Assembly: GCF_013705725.1 (NCBI RefSeq)
Contig: NZ_CP055481.1
Coordinates: 2,790,001-2,854,000 of the forward strand
Direction: 5' to 3'
From: Klebsiella sp. RHBSTW-00484
Lineage (GTDB): Bacteria; Pseudomonadota; Gammaproteobacteria; Enterobacterales; Enterobacteriaceae
Length of the DNA: 64,000 bases
Both the position numbers and the translations under genes were made by a program. This document shows positions 56,522 to 64,000 of this stretch, piece after piece. The notes under the pieces were generated by a model. It was not told the origin of the DNA. It made no database searches and worked only from the letters and a program-made list of their open reading frames with translations. Within the stretch, counting starts at the first letter, position 1, and each line of letters opens with the position of its first letter.

Positions 56522-57354
56522 TATTTCTCCTCCCGGGCGAATAGCTGTTTGATCTGCGCGGTAGCCGCCTGCTGGCGGGTATCGAAGTGGGTCAAACGGG
56601 TCAGGAAATCATCATATTTGTCGCTGCGATGCTGGGCCGGTACGCCCTGGGCAATCGCCTCGTTCATCGCCGTTTTCACCGCGTTGACGCCGTCACCCAC
56701 CAGCGCATCCACCAGGCCGCTGGCGTAGCGAATTTCGCCGCCGGTCATGCTCCAGATAAACGGACGGTCGCGGGAGTCATACTCTTCAATGCCTGCTTCC
56801 TGTTCAATAACCTGTGGCCCGTTGAGCCCCAGGCGCGCTTCGCGAGTGACAATCAGGTAGCTGCACAGCGCTGCGGCGATGGACATCCCACCGAAGCAGC
56901 CGACGGTGCCGGTGATAATACCGACCACCGGGGTGTAGCGACGCAGGTCGACAATCGCGGCATGAATATCGGCGATAGCGGCAAGGCCCAGGTTGGCCTC
57001 CTGCAGACGCACGCCGCCGGTTTCCAGACACAGCACCGCCTGGGTGGGGATACCGTTGCGGTTATCTTCCGCCGCCAGCTCAAGCGCGGCGGCCATTTTC
57101 GCGCCGGAGACTTCGCCCATGCTGCCGCCCTGGAAGGTGCCTTCGATGGCGATAACGACTGCCGGTTGACCGTTAAGGGTACCTTTCGCCACCACCATGC
57201 CGTCATCGGACTGCGGGACGATACCTTGCGCGCCCAGCCACGGCGACATGATGCCTTCGAACGGGTCGAGCAGCTCGCGATAGCTACCGTCGTCCAGCAG
57301 GATGCGGGCGCGTTCGCGGGCACGTAATTCGATAAAGCTGCGATCGTTACGCAT
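56521..57354 (-). CDS. mdcD: Malonate decarboxylase beta subunit
   Basis: This 277-aa carboxyltransferase-like subunit has IEGTFQGGSMGEVSGAKMAA, LETGGVRLQEANLGLAAIAD and GTVGCFGGMSIAAALCSY oxyanion-hole motifs. It starts at MRNDRSFIELRARERA, overlapping mdcC by 8 bp. It is the decarboxylating partner of MdcE. Confidence 0.93.
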   Translation of the reverse strand: MRNDRSFIELRARERARILLDDGSYRELLDPFEGIMSPWLGAQGIVPQSDDGMVVAKGTLNGQPAVVIAIEGTFQGGSMGEVSGAKMAAALELAAEDNRNGIPTQAVLCLETGGVRLQEANLGLAAIADIHAAIVDLRRYTPVVGIITGTVGCFGGMSIAAALCSYLIVTREARLGLNGPQVIEQEAGIEEYDSRDRPFIWSMTGGEIRYASGLVDALVGDGVNAVKTAMNEAIAQGVPAQHRSDKYDDFLTRLTHFDTRQQAATAQIKQLFAREEK

Positions 57355-57646
57355 GAGCCACCTCCTCAAAAACCTGTTCAATACGGATACGCGCCACGCC
57401 CGGCGTGGCGCCGAAATCGTGGATAACCAACAGCCCGCCGGGCAGGCCGTTAACCAGGTTCAGGCGGTCGAACAGCGCGTTCCAGCGCGCCTGGCTGTTG
57501 TCCACCGAGGTGGTGATTTCTACGTTGAGCGTGTCGCTCTGTCCGGCGGTATAGAGCACTTCCATATCCCCGGAGCCTACAACGCCTGCCAGCGCTTTGC
57601 CGCTAAGGGCGCGGTTGGCAGGAAATGACAATTTAATCTGTTCCAT
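57347..57646 (-). CDS. mdcC: Malonate decarboxylase acyl-carrier protein (delta)
   Basis: This 99-aa protein has its prosthetic-group Ser25 in VVGSGDMEVL, the site known in Klebsiella MdcC. It carries 2'-(5''-phosphoribosyl)-3'-dephospho-CoA as a thiol arm, and swings acetyl and malonyl groups among MdcA, MdcD/E and MdcH. Confidence 0.94.
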   Translation of the reverse strand: MEQIKLSFPANRALSGKALAGVVGSGDMEVLYTAGQSDTLNVEITTSVDNSQARWNALFDRLNLVNGLPGGLLVIHDFGATPGVARIRIEQVFEEVAHA

Positions 57647-57663
57647 AACATCCTCTGAATGCG

Positions 57664-58506
57664 TTAGGCGGAAACCCGGTCGAGAAACAGGGTGGCGGCA
57701 AGCAAGTCCGCAGCGCCACCCGGCGAGGCGTTCTGCGCCAGCATCTGGGCATCAAGTCGCGCCAGAGCGGCTCGGCCCGCAGCTGCCGCACATCCTCCGG
57801 CGGTTAGCACCTCGGCAGCGCCTTGCTGCATGGCGTCAAGTCCCGCCATTCCGGCGCGGGAGAGCACGCAGGTATCGCTGAGCGAAGTCATAATCGCTAT
57901 CAGCGCGTCGAGGCGGGCTTGCTCTTCGCTGGCCCCCTGCGCCCGGCTGCGCAGTAGCTGCGGCAGCGCCAGGGTGGTGATGTGCGGAAAAGCGCACTGC
58001 GCCTCTTCACGCGCACCCGGCACCTGCCAGCGGCGGCTGGCGCGCAGACCTTTACTGAAGGTCTTCGGCGCGCACGCGTCCGGCAAACGGGCGAGGGCGG
58101 CGGCAGTTTCCGCGATTCTCTGTGAATGACCTTTTCCCCCCAGCATGGCCGTTGCGCTGACCAGCAGGCCAAGGGCCCAGATAGCGCCGCGATGGGTGTT
58201 GACCCCCGCCGTCGCCTGCATCATCTGCGCTTCACCTTCACGGCCCAGACGACCAACGGTCTCGCGCAGGGCGATATCAACCGGGCGCAGCCAGCTTTGC
58301 TGCGCCAGCGCGTGAAAAGTCGGTGTCAGGCTGTGGGCTGAGCGTTCCATTAGCGCCAGATTCAGGTCCTGATGCGCTCCGTTGCCACGGCTATCAACCA
58401 GGCCCGGTTTCGGGCTAAGGCGCGCTTCGTCGATCAGGCAGTCGCTGGCGATTTGCGCCAGGCGCTGGGCCCGGGTTTCTGCGAGTTGGGGAGCGAGGTT
58501 TTTCAT
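57664..58506 (-). CDS. mdcB: MdcB, triphosphoribosyl-dephospho-CoA synthase
   Basis: This 280-aa CitG-like protein has EARLSPKPGLVDSRGNGAHQDL and GVNTHRGAIWALGLL. It makes the precursor that MdcG transfers to MdcC. The ATG overlaps the mdcA stop (TAATG), so MKNLAPQLAETR is the start; longer in-frame codons inside mdcA are unlikely. Confidence 0.92.
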   Translation of the reverse strand: MKNLAPQLAETRAQRLAQIASDCLIDEARLSPKPGLVDSRGNGAHQDLNLALMERSAHSLTPTFHALAQQSWLRPVDIALRETVGRLGREGEAQMMQATAGVNTHRGAIWALGLLVSATAMLGGKGHSQRIAETAAALARLPDACAPKTFSKGLRASRRWQVPGAREEAQCAFPHITTLALPQLLRSRAQGASEEQARLDALIAIMTSLSDTCVLSRAGMAGLDAMQQGAAEVLTAGGCAAAAGRAALARLDAQMLAQNASPGGAADLLAATLFLDRVSA

Positions 58507-60161
58507 TACCAGCTCCGGAATTTTGCCGGTGGGTTGTACAGGCCGTCGGACCATTCCACCAGGTCGGCGACGCTGCCAGCAGCAAGCAGGGAGCGGGTGG
58601 CATCGCTACGGCGAATACCGATATCTTCCGGGTAAACGACTTTTCCGCTACGGCGTAAGTCGGCTACGCGTTTGGCGTCAACGCCGAGGCCGATATCGGT
58701 GATCCCGGCCACCGCAGCGACCATCGCCCGGCGCTCCTCAAGACTTTCCGCGCGATAGAGATAAGCGATCCCTTCTTCGGTCAGTACGTGGGTGACGTCA
58801 TCGCCGTAAATCATTACTGGCGCCAGCGGCATTCCGGAGGTTTTCGCCACTTCAATGGCATCCAGTTTTTCTACGAAGGTTGGTTTAACGCCTGCCTGGA
58901 AGGTTTCCACCATCTGCACCACCAGCTTTTTGCCGCGCTGCATTGGGGTCGGTTCGGTCATCATATTCAGCCAGGCCGGGGTGGCGTGACGACGACCGTG
59001 CGGGTCATGGCCCATATTCGGCGCGCCACCGAAGCCGGAAAGACGACCGCGGGTGACGGTTGAGGAGTTGGCGTAGCCATCCACCTGGAGCGTTGAGCCG
59101 ATAAACATATCCACCGCGTACTGGCCTGCCAGCTGGCAGAAGGCGCGGTTGGAGCGCATAGAGCCATCTGCGCCGGTAAAGAACACGTCAGGGCGGGCGC
59201 GGATGTACTCTTCCATCCCCAGTTCGCCGCCGAAGCAGTGCACGCTCTCCACCCAGCCGCTTTCAATGGCCGGGATCAGCGTTGGATGCGGGTTCAGGGT
59301 CCAGTGTTTACAGATTTTGCCCTTCAGGCCGAGCTGCTCGCCGTAGGTGGGCAGCAGCAGTTCGATGGCGGCGGTGTTAAAGCCGATGCCGTGGTTCAGT
59401 GACTGCACCTGATGCTCGGCGTAGATGCCTTTAATCGCCATCATCGCCATCAGAATATGTTCTTGCTTAATCAGGCGTGGATCGCGGGTAAACAGCGGTT
59501 CGATAAAGAACGGTTTGTCGGCGACAACGACGTAGTCAATCCATGAACCGGGGATATCGACGCGCGGCAGGTCGCATTCGTCGTCGACCAGTTCGTTAAC
59601 CTGCGCAATGACGATGCCGTCATGGAAAGCGGCGGCTTCAACCAGCGCCGGAGTATCTTCGGTACTTGCCCCGGTGTAGAGATTACCTTTGCGGTCGGCT
59701 TTGAAACCGGCAATCAGTGCGACGTTCGGCGACAGGTCGACGTACAGGCGGGAATAAAGTTCGATATAGGTGTGGATCGCGCCAATTTCCAGCAGACCAT
59801 CTTCCAGCAGTTGCGAAATGCGCAGGCTTTGGGTGCCGGAGAAGGAGAAATCAAGTTTGCGGGCGATGCCCTTTTCGAAGAGATCCAGATGCTCGCTACG
59901 CCCGACGCTCGGCATAATCATATGCAGGTCGTGGATTTTTTGCGGGTTGACTTCAGCCAGCATCCGCGAGAGGAAATCGGCCTGTTTCTGGTTGTTGCCT
60001 TCCAGCACCACCCGGTCACCGGGAGCCAGCAAATGTTCCAGAACCGCAACCAACTGATCGGTGGGAATGACTTTACCTGAGATCTTAGCCTCGGCCAGTC
60101 GCCGCTGTTTTTCCGTCCGGCGACGGTTCCAGACCCGTCCGGTCGTTTGTTCGGCACTCAT
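58506..60161 (-). CDS. mdcA: Malonate decarboxylase alpha subunit (acetyl-ACP:malonate transferase)
   Basis: This 551-aa CoA-transferase-type protein has VVLEGNNQKQADFLSRMLAE near the start and HSLN-type (QSLNHGIGFNTAAIELLLP) and SSTVTRGRLSGFGGAPNMGH motifs. It exchanges malonate for acetate on the carrier protein, the first step of the cycle. AGGAGGTTAACA precedes the ATG. It is the first gene of the operon. Confidence 0.94.
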   Translation of the reverse strand: MSAEQTTGRVWNRRRTEKQRRLAEAKISGKVIPTDQLVAVLEHLLAPGDRVVLEGNNQKQADFLSRMLAEVNPQKIHDLHMIMPSVGRSEHLDLFEKGIARKLDFSFSGTQSLRISQLLEDGLLEIGAIHTYIELYSRLYVDLSPNVALIAGFKADRKGNLYTGASTEDTPALVEAAAFHDGIVIAQVNELVDDECDLPRVDIPGSWIDYVVVADKPFFIEPLFTRDPRLIKQEHILMAMMAIKGIYAEHQVQSLNHGIGFNTAAIELLLPTYGEQLGLKGKICKHWTLNPHPTLIPAIESGWVESVHCFGGELGMEEYIRARPDVFFTGADGSMRSNRAFCQLAGQYAVDMFIGSTLQVDGYANSSTVTRGRLSGFGGAPNMGHDPHGRRHATPAWLNMMTEPTPMQRGKKLVVQMVETFQAGVKPTFVEKLDAIEVAKTSGMPLAPVMIYGDDVTHVLTEEGIAYLYRAESLEERRAMVAAVAGITDIGLGVDAKRVADLRRSGKVVYPEDIGIRRSDATRSLLAAGSVADLVEWSDGLYNPPAKFRSW

Positions 60162-60253
60162 TGTTAACCTCCTGATTCGACAAATCGTTTTGATTGTCCT
60201 GGTGTGGGAGTAAGTGTGCGTCCCGACGTGGCAGGCATCAATTAAGGCTGGCG

Positions 60254-60285
60254 GCGAATTGTTAGCGTAAGAGTAATAATTGGCG
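60254..60285. promoter_or_regulatory. Candidate LysR-type site upstream of mdcA
   Basis: GCGAATTGTTA, a 9-nt spacer, then TAATAATTGGC is an imperfect inverted repeat about 95-125 bp upstream of the mdcA ATG, the normal distance for MdcR action. The motif was not matched to a known MdcR site. Confidence 0.35.
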
Positions 60286-60365
60286 GGTGAGAGATGTGAT
60301 GGCGATCAATAATGAAGGTGAATGATTGGTCTACGAGCAGGGGGATATATCAATGTGGCTGGGGG

Positions 60366-60402
60366 GCTACGGGTTCACCGCCATCTGCGGACAGGTAGCC
60401 CG
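60366..60402. repeat. Left half of an interrupted REP-like double hairpin
   Basis: GCTACGGGTTCACCGCCATC and TGCGGACAGGTAGCCCG. The same unit occurs uninterrupted at 61881-61946 with few differences. The right half of this copy resumes at 61791 beyond the inserted element. Confidence 0.8.
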
Positions 60403-60474
60403 ATGTGATGGACACCTCCCACCTTACGGCATCAGAACGTGCCAGACTGGAAGTGTTACCTGCAGTCCACAGGA

Positions 60475-60485
60475 GGAGGTGTCCA
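60475..60485 (+). promoter_or_regulatory. Inverted copy of the IS end repeat covering the transposase ribosome site
   Basis: GGAGGTGTCCA is the reverse complement of the left terminal repeat (60408-60420) and includes the GGAGG Shine-Dalgarno of the transposase. A transcript entering from outside could fold the two together and hide the ribosome site. Confidence 0.6.
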
Positions 60486-60487
60486 CC

Positions 60488-61510
60488 ATGAATATTAAAC
60501 GTATCGGTCTTGACCTGGCAAAAAATGTCTTTCAGATCCATGCTGTGGATCACCATGAACATGTCGTCGTGCGGAAATCTCTCCGCCGCGCCCACATGCA
60601 CGCTTATTTCTCTCAGCTGGCTCCCTGCACCATCGGGATTGAAGCCTGCGCATCATCCCACTACTGGTCCCGCGAACTCACCCGCATGGGGCATACCGTG
60701 CGCATTATTCCCCCGAAATTCGTCAAGCCTTACCTCAAAGGCAACAAGAATGATGCCAACGATGCCGAAGCCATCTGTGAAGCCATCAGCCGCCCCGCCA
60801 TGCGCTTCGTCGCGGTTAAGACAGAGCGCCAGCAGACCCTTCAGGCGGAGCATCGCGTGCGGGCCAGAGTGATAAAAAGCCGCACGGCGCTGTGCAACGA
60901 GATACGGGGCTTTCTGGGCGAATTCGGCGTGGTGCTGCCGGTCGGCATCAGCCAGTTGCGTAAGGCGCTGCCGGAGATACTGTCACAGCAGGAGCAGTGG
61001 GATGACCGGTTTATGCGCCTGCTGTGCGAGCTGGCCGAAGAGCTGCGGATGCTGGATGACCGGGTGGCGGGGCATGACCGGCGGCTCGCAGAGGCGGCGC
61101 GGGAAGATATCTGCATCCAGCGGCTGATGAAAATAGAAGGTATCGGCGTGATAACCGCCAGCGCGATGGTGGCGTTGTTGGGTGACGCGACGCAGTTTAA
61201 GAACGGTCGGGAGATGGCGGCTTATGTGGGGCTGGTTCCCCGGCAGCACTCAAGCGGCGGTAAGCAGCAGCTGGGGCATATCAGCAAGCGGGGTGACAGC
61301 TACCTGCGTACGCTGGTCATCCACGGGGCACGGTCAGTTCTGAAGACATGTGCAGGCAAAGAAGACCGGCGGAGCCAGTGGCTGCAGTCGGTGGCGGAAA
61401 GACGGAACCGGAATATCGCGACGGTGGCGCTGGCGAACAAGAATGTGCGGATAGCGTGGGCGGTGATGAGTCGCGGAGAAGATTACCATGGTTCACGGGT
61501 CGCCGGTTAA
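60488..61510 (+). CDS. IS1111-group DEDD transposase/recombinase
   Basis: This 340-aa protein has an N-terminal RuvC-like DEDD domain: Asp in IGLDLAKNVFQ, Glu in IGIEACASS, and Asp-x-x-Asp in KNDANDAEAI. The C-terminal transposase_20 domain has IEGIGVITASAMVALLGDA and VGLVPRQHSSGGKQQLGHIS with the catalytic Ser. The length is normal and the frame is open. It starts at MNIKRIGLDLAK with AGGAGG 12 nt upstream; an in-frame start further upstream would cross the terminal repeat and is rejected. In this family the enzyme works with a bridge RNA. Confidence 0.93.
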   Translation: MNIKRIGLDLAKNVFQIHAVDHHEHVVVRKSLRRAHMHAYFSQLAPCTIGIEACASSHYWSRELTRMGHTVRIIPPKFVKPYLKGNKNDANDAEAICEAISRPAMRFVAVKTERQQTLQAEHRVRARVIKSRTALCNEIRGFLGEFGVVLPVGISQLRKALPEILSQQEQWDDRFMRLLCELAEELRMLDDRVAGHDRRLAEAAREDICIQRLMKIEGIGVITASAMVALLGDATQFKNGREMAAYVGLVPRQHSSGGKQQLGHISKRGDSYLRTLVIHGARSVLKTCAGKEDRRSQWLQSVAERRNRNIATVALANKNVRIAWAVMSRGEDYHGSRVAG

Positions 61511-61595
61511 CCGACACCCCGTGAACCATGCAGTAAAAAGAGCAGTAACCCTGTCGTGAGATTGCGAAGCGATTTAGCGTGATGAGTAACCGGTA

Positions 61596-61740
61596 AGACC
61601 AGCACCTGAGAAATCCGGCCTGTCCGAAGGCTCCCTGCGAAGCAAAGCCGATAGCCCGAAAGGAAGCAGGTGCGCAGAACACATCATGGCCCGGGTACGA
61701 CGGTACCGAAAGAGAGGCCGGATATACGAACGCAACTTAC
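61596..61740 (+). ncRNA. Bridge RNA candidate of the IS1111-group element
   Basis: The region lies 3' of the transposase, where IS1111-group elements encode their bridge RNA. Loop 1 is closed by GCACCTG/CAGGTGC (61602-61608, 61667-61673) with an inner stem GGCT/AGCC. Its flanks hold CCTGTCCG (61619-61626), complementary to the target right side CGGACAGG, and TAGCCCG (61652-61658), identical to the target left side. Loop 2 has an inner stem GGTAC/GTACC. Its flanks hold CACATC (61680-61685), complementary to GATGTG of the left IS end, and ATATACG (61722-61728), identical to the right IS end plus core. All four meet at the CG core. Exact ends are not known. Confidence 0.75.
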
Positions 61741-61790
61741 CCTGGTGACTCACACAAAAAATAGCTTGCATCACGGGAGGTGTCCATATA

Positions 61791-61830
61791 CGGACAGGCG
61801 CGTTGAGCGCCGCCTCCGGGGAGTGTGCCG
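61791..61830. repeat. Right half of the interrupted REP-like unit
   Basis: CGGACAGGCGCGTTGAGCGC then CGCCTCCGGGG. The second hairpin of the unit (GGCGC/GCGCC) begins directly after the IS end. Joined to 60402 it rebuilds the unit. Confidence 0.75.
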
Positions 61831-61849
61831 GAGCTGATGCATCGGCGCG

Positions 61850-61946
61850 GTTTCTTCCCGGCTCGCACTACGTTTAGCCGGGCTACGGGTTCACAGCCGT
61901 CTGCGGACAGGTAGCCCGGACAGATGCGCCAGCATCGCCTCCGGGG
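61850..61946. repeat. Intact REP-like array with an unoccupied copy of the IS target
   Basis: CCCGGCTCGCACTACGTTTA then GCCGGG is a REP-like stem. It is followed by GGCTACGGGTTCACAGCCGT, CTGCGGACAGGTAGCCCGGA and CAGATGCGCCAGCATCGCCT. GGCTAC/GTAGCC closes the first stem and TCCGGGG closes the second. The junction TAGCCCGGACAG is the same as the occupied site except for the base after CAG. Confidence 0.75.
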
Positions 61947-61964
61947 AAAGCGCGTGTAATGTCG

Positions 61965-62999
61965 TTAGTTTTTACTCAAATCACTCAGCAAGAAGGCGAT
62001 ACTTTGCCCGGCGACCGTCTGCTCGAGTGCGATTTTGACGATAATCGTCAGCGGCACCGATAGTAGCATTCCTACCGGTCCCAGCAGCCAGCCCCAGAAA
62101 ATTAACGACAGGAATACCACCAGCGTTGATAACCCCAGTCCACGGCCCATAATGCGCGGTTCGAGGATGTTACCGAACACCAGGTTGATAATCAGATAGC
62201 CCGCCAGAACTACCAGCGCGTCGTACAAACCACCAAACACCAGCACCTGCAAAATCGGCGGGATTGCCGCGAGAACCGAACCAATATTAGGAATGTAATT
62301 CAGCGCGAAAGCTAACAGTCCCCACATAAAGGCAAAACGCACATCGAGCAGCACCAGCATTCCCCATACCACCAGGCCGGTTACCAGGCTGATGGCGGTT
62401 TTTAACACCAGGTAGTGGGAGACGCTATCGAGTGCGCGCTGAATCGCCCCCATGCCTTCCACCGGCCGCGACATCAGCTGTTGCAGCTTGGCGGGTAGCT
62501 GCGGGACTTCCAGCAGCATAAACACCACCGTCAGTAGCAGCAGGAAGATAGAGGACATCGCGTTTGAAAGCTGAGTGAGCAGACTGGTGACCAGAGTCAT
62601 TACTGCGTTAGGGTCAATATATTTATTAAGCTCAACCACCGAAACGGTAAAGCCGAAGCGCTGTAACCACGGCGCAATGGTCTGCATCGGTTCATAGAGA
62701 TAGTTGCGATACTGCGGCAGGGTACGCGCCAGCTCATTGAGAGAAGTCCCCAGCGAAGCCAACAGCACAACGGCAAGCAGGACAATCAGGCCCACCAGCA
62801 GTGAAATGGCCAGCACTCTCGGCACCCGACAGCGCACCATAAGCTGAACCAGTGGGTTAATCACTACCGCCAGAAACAGTGCCAGCACGAAAGGGACGAT
62901 GATATCCGCCGCGAAGCGAATGCCGGTCAGGATGATAACCATCATGCCGAGCATGATGACCATTTTTAAGCCGTTAAGCGTGATGATGGGTTTGGCCAT
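61965..62999 (-). CDS. tqsA: TqsA, AI-2 exporter family membrane protein
   Basis: This 344-aa AI-2E family protein has about seven to eight membrane helices, starts [20 protein letters not shown], and matches E. coli TqsA (344 aa) throughout, e.g. [20 protein letters not shown] and [20 protein letters not shown]. In E. coli TqsA affects export of autoinducer-2 and biofilm formation. An IS5-family copy lies 211 bp upstream; the sequence 63000-63210 still holds room for its promoter. In E. coli the neighbour is pntB; here it is the mdc operon plus IS1111 element. Confidence 0.94.
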   Translation of the reverse strand: MAKPIITLNGLKMVIMLGMMVIILTGIRFAADIIVPFVLALFLAVVINPLVQLMVRCRVPRVLAISLLVGLIVLLAVVLLASLGTSLNELARTLPQYRNYLYEPMQTIAPWLQRFGFTVSVVELNKYIDPNAVMTLVTSLLTQLSNAMSSIFLLLLTVVFMLLEVPQLPAKLQQLMSRPVEGMGAIQRALDSVSHYLVLKTAISLVTGLVVWGMLVLLDVRFAFMWGLLAFALNYIPNIGSVLAAIPPILQVLVFGGLYDALVVLAGYLIINLVFGNILEPRIMGRGLGLSTLVVFLSLIFWGWLLGPVGMLLSVPLTIIVKIALEQTVAGQSIAFLLSDLSKN

Positions 63000-63210
63000 A
63001 CCGCTCCCTGCGAGAAAAAATGAGCTCTAATGTGTGTTTATTGTAGACGCTGGCAAACCTGGCGTCTCAGCGCTGCCCGTCTCTTTTAAAACGTAAGACC
63101 ACACCGTTAATAAATAATGGGTGGAACGATATCATAATGGCGATTGTTATCAGAAAAAACTAATCAAAATAAAATATCCAAGGTAAAGAACTGCAAAGAC
63201 TTTGAGTTAA
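63000..63210. other. tqsA upstream region up to the IS5 boundary
   Basis: This stretch of about 210 bp has no gene and contains an AT-rich part (63100-63180), likely the tqsA promoter. It ends with TTAA, the 4-bp IS5-type target (YTAR), next to the IS end. Confidence 0.5.

Positions 63211-64000
<790 letters not shown>

Larger units (their letters stand above)
60403..61792 (+). mobile_element. Complete IS1111-group (IS110 family) insertion sequence, about 1390 bp
   Basis: Subterminal inverted repeats ATGGACACCTCCC (60408-60420) and GGGAGGTGTCCAT (61775-61787) are set 5 bp and 3 bp inside the ends, the asymmetry typical of the IS1111 group. Removing the element joins GGTAGCCCG to GACAGGCGCG, which restores the REP-like unit seen intact downstream; a CG dinucleotide is present at both junctions (60401-60402 and 61791-61792). 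There is no target duplication beyond that. One intact DEDD transposase gene and a 264-bp non-coding 3' region lie inside. Confidence 0.9.

Noticed and set aside
60326..60487. Longer N-terminal extension of the IS1111 transposase
   Set aside because: It would start outside the element, cross the left terminal repeat, and lacks conserved sequence; MNIKRIGLDLAK at 60488 is the family start.

Overview
The window is chromosomal DNA of an enterobacterium close to Klebsiella/Raoultella. Four things point there: backbone genes that closely match Escherichia coli proteins (cnu, blr, ydgJ, add, malY, ydgA, manA, fumA, fumC, tus, rstBA, folM, ydgH, pntAB, uspE, fnr, ogt, smrA, tqsA); catabolic operons for malonate (mdcABCDEFGH with mdcR) and for the beta-ketoadipate pathway (pcaIJFBDC with pcaR); ERIC and REP repeats; and IS5/IS1111 elements. 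The tus gene and its Ter site place it in the replication terminus region. The species call is inference.

Layout. Positions 1-3.9 kb carry ydgK (cut by the window edge), cnu, a lone GH1 (6-phospho-)beta-glucosidase gene with a perfect 18-bp-arm palindrome upstream, blr and ydgJ. From 4 to 11 kb there is a complete seven-gene chaperone-usher fimbrial operon. From 11 to 18 kb lie add, an NlpA/MetQ-like lipoprotein, a selenium-associated group (yedE, yedF, ydfZ), a CorA-type transporter and an orphan malY. From 18 to 37.7 kb is conserved backbone: ydgA, manA, fumA, fumC, tus/Ter, rstBA, ydgC, folM, ydgI, ydgH, pntAB, ydiH, uspE, fnr, ogt. From 38 to 44.6 kb are smrA and the pca cluster, with three operator-like repeats between pcaR and pcaI. 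From 44.6 to 46.2 kb there is an AT-rich island with a cytoplasmic GH19-type muramidase gene behind a small secreted six-cysteine protein gene, arranged like an effector-immunity pair. From 46.2 to 50.6 kb are a CitA/CitB-type two-component system and a divergent mqo. From 50.9 to 60.2 kb are an MFS exporter and the malonate decarboxylase operon. From 60.4 to 64 kb are a complete IS1111-group (IS110 family) element inserted in a REP-like repeat, tqsA, and the end of an IS5-family element.

How the genes work together. FumA, FumC and Mqo serve the TCA cycle. The pca products convert carboxymuconate to acetyl-CoA and succinyl-CoA. The Mdc complex decarboxylates malonate to acetate. FNR, PntAB and the Se group link to redox and anaerobic physiology. 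In E. coli pntAB and tqsA are neighbours; here about 27 kb of mostly catabolic and accessory DNA lies between them.

Most notable observation. The non-coding 3' region of the IS1111-group element contains two loops. Their four short segments match the left and right sides of both the genomic insertion site and the element's own joined ends, all meeting at a CG core. This is the arrangement expected of a bridge RNA, and its guide sequences agree with the actual insertion site.
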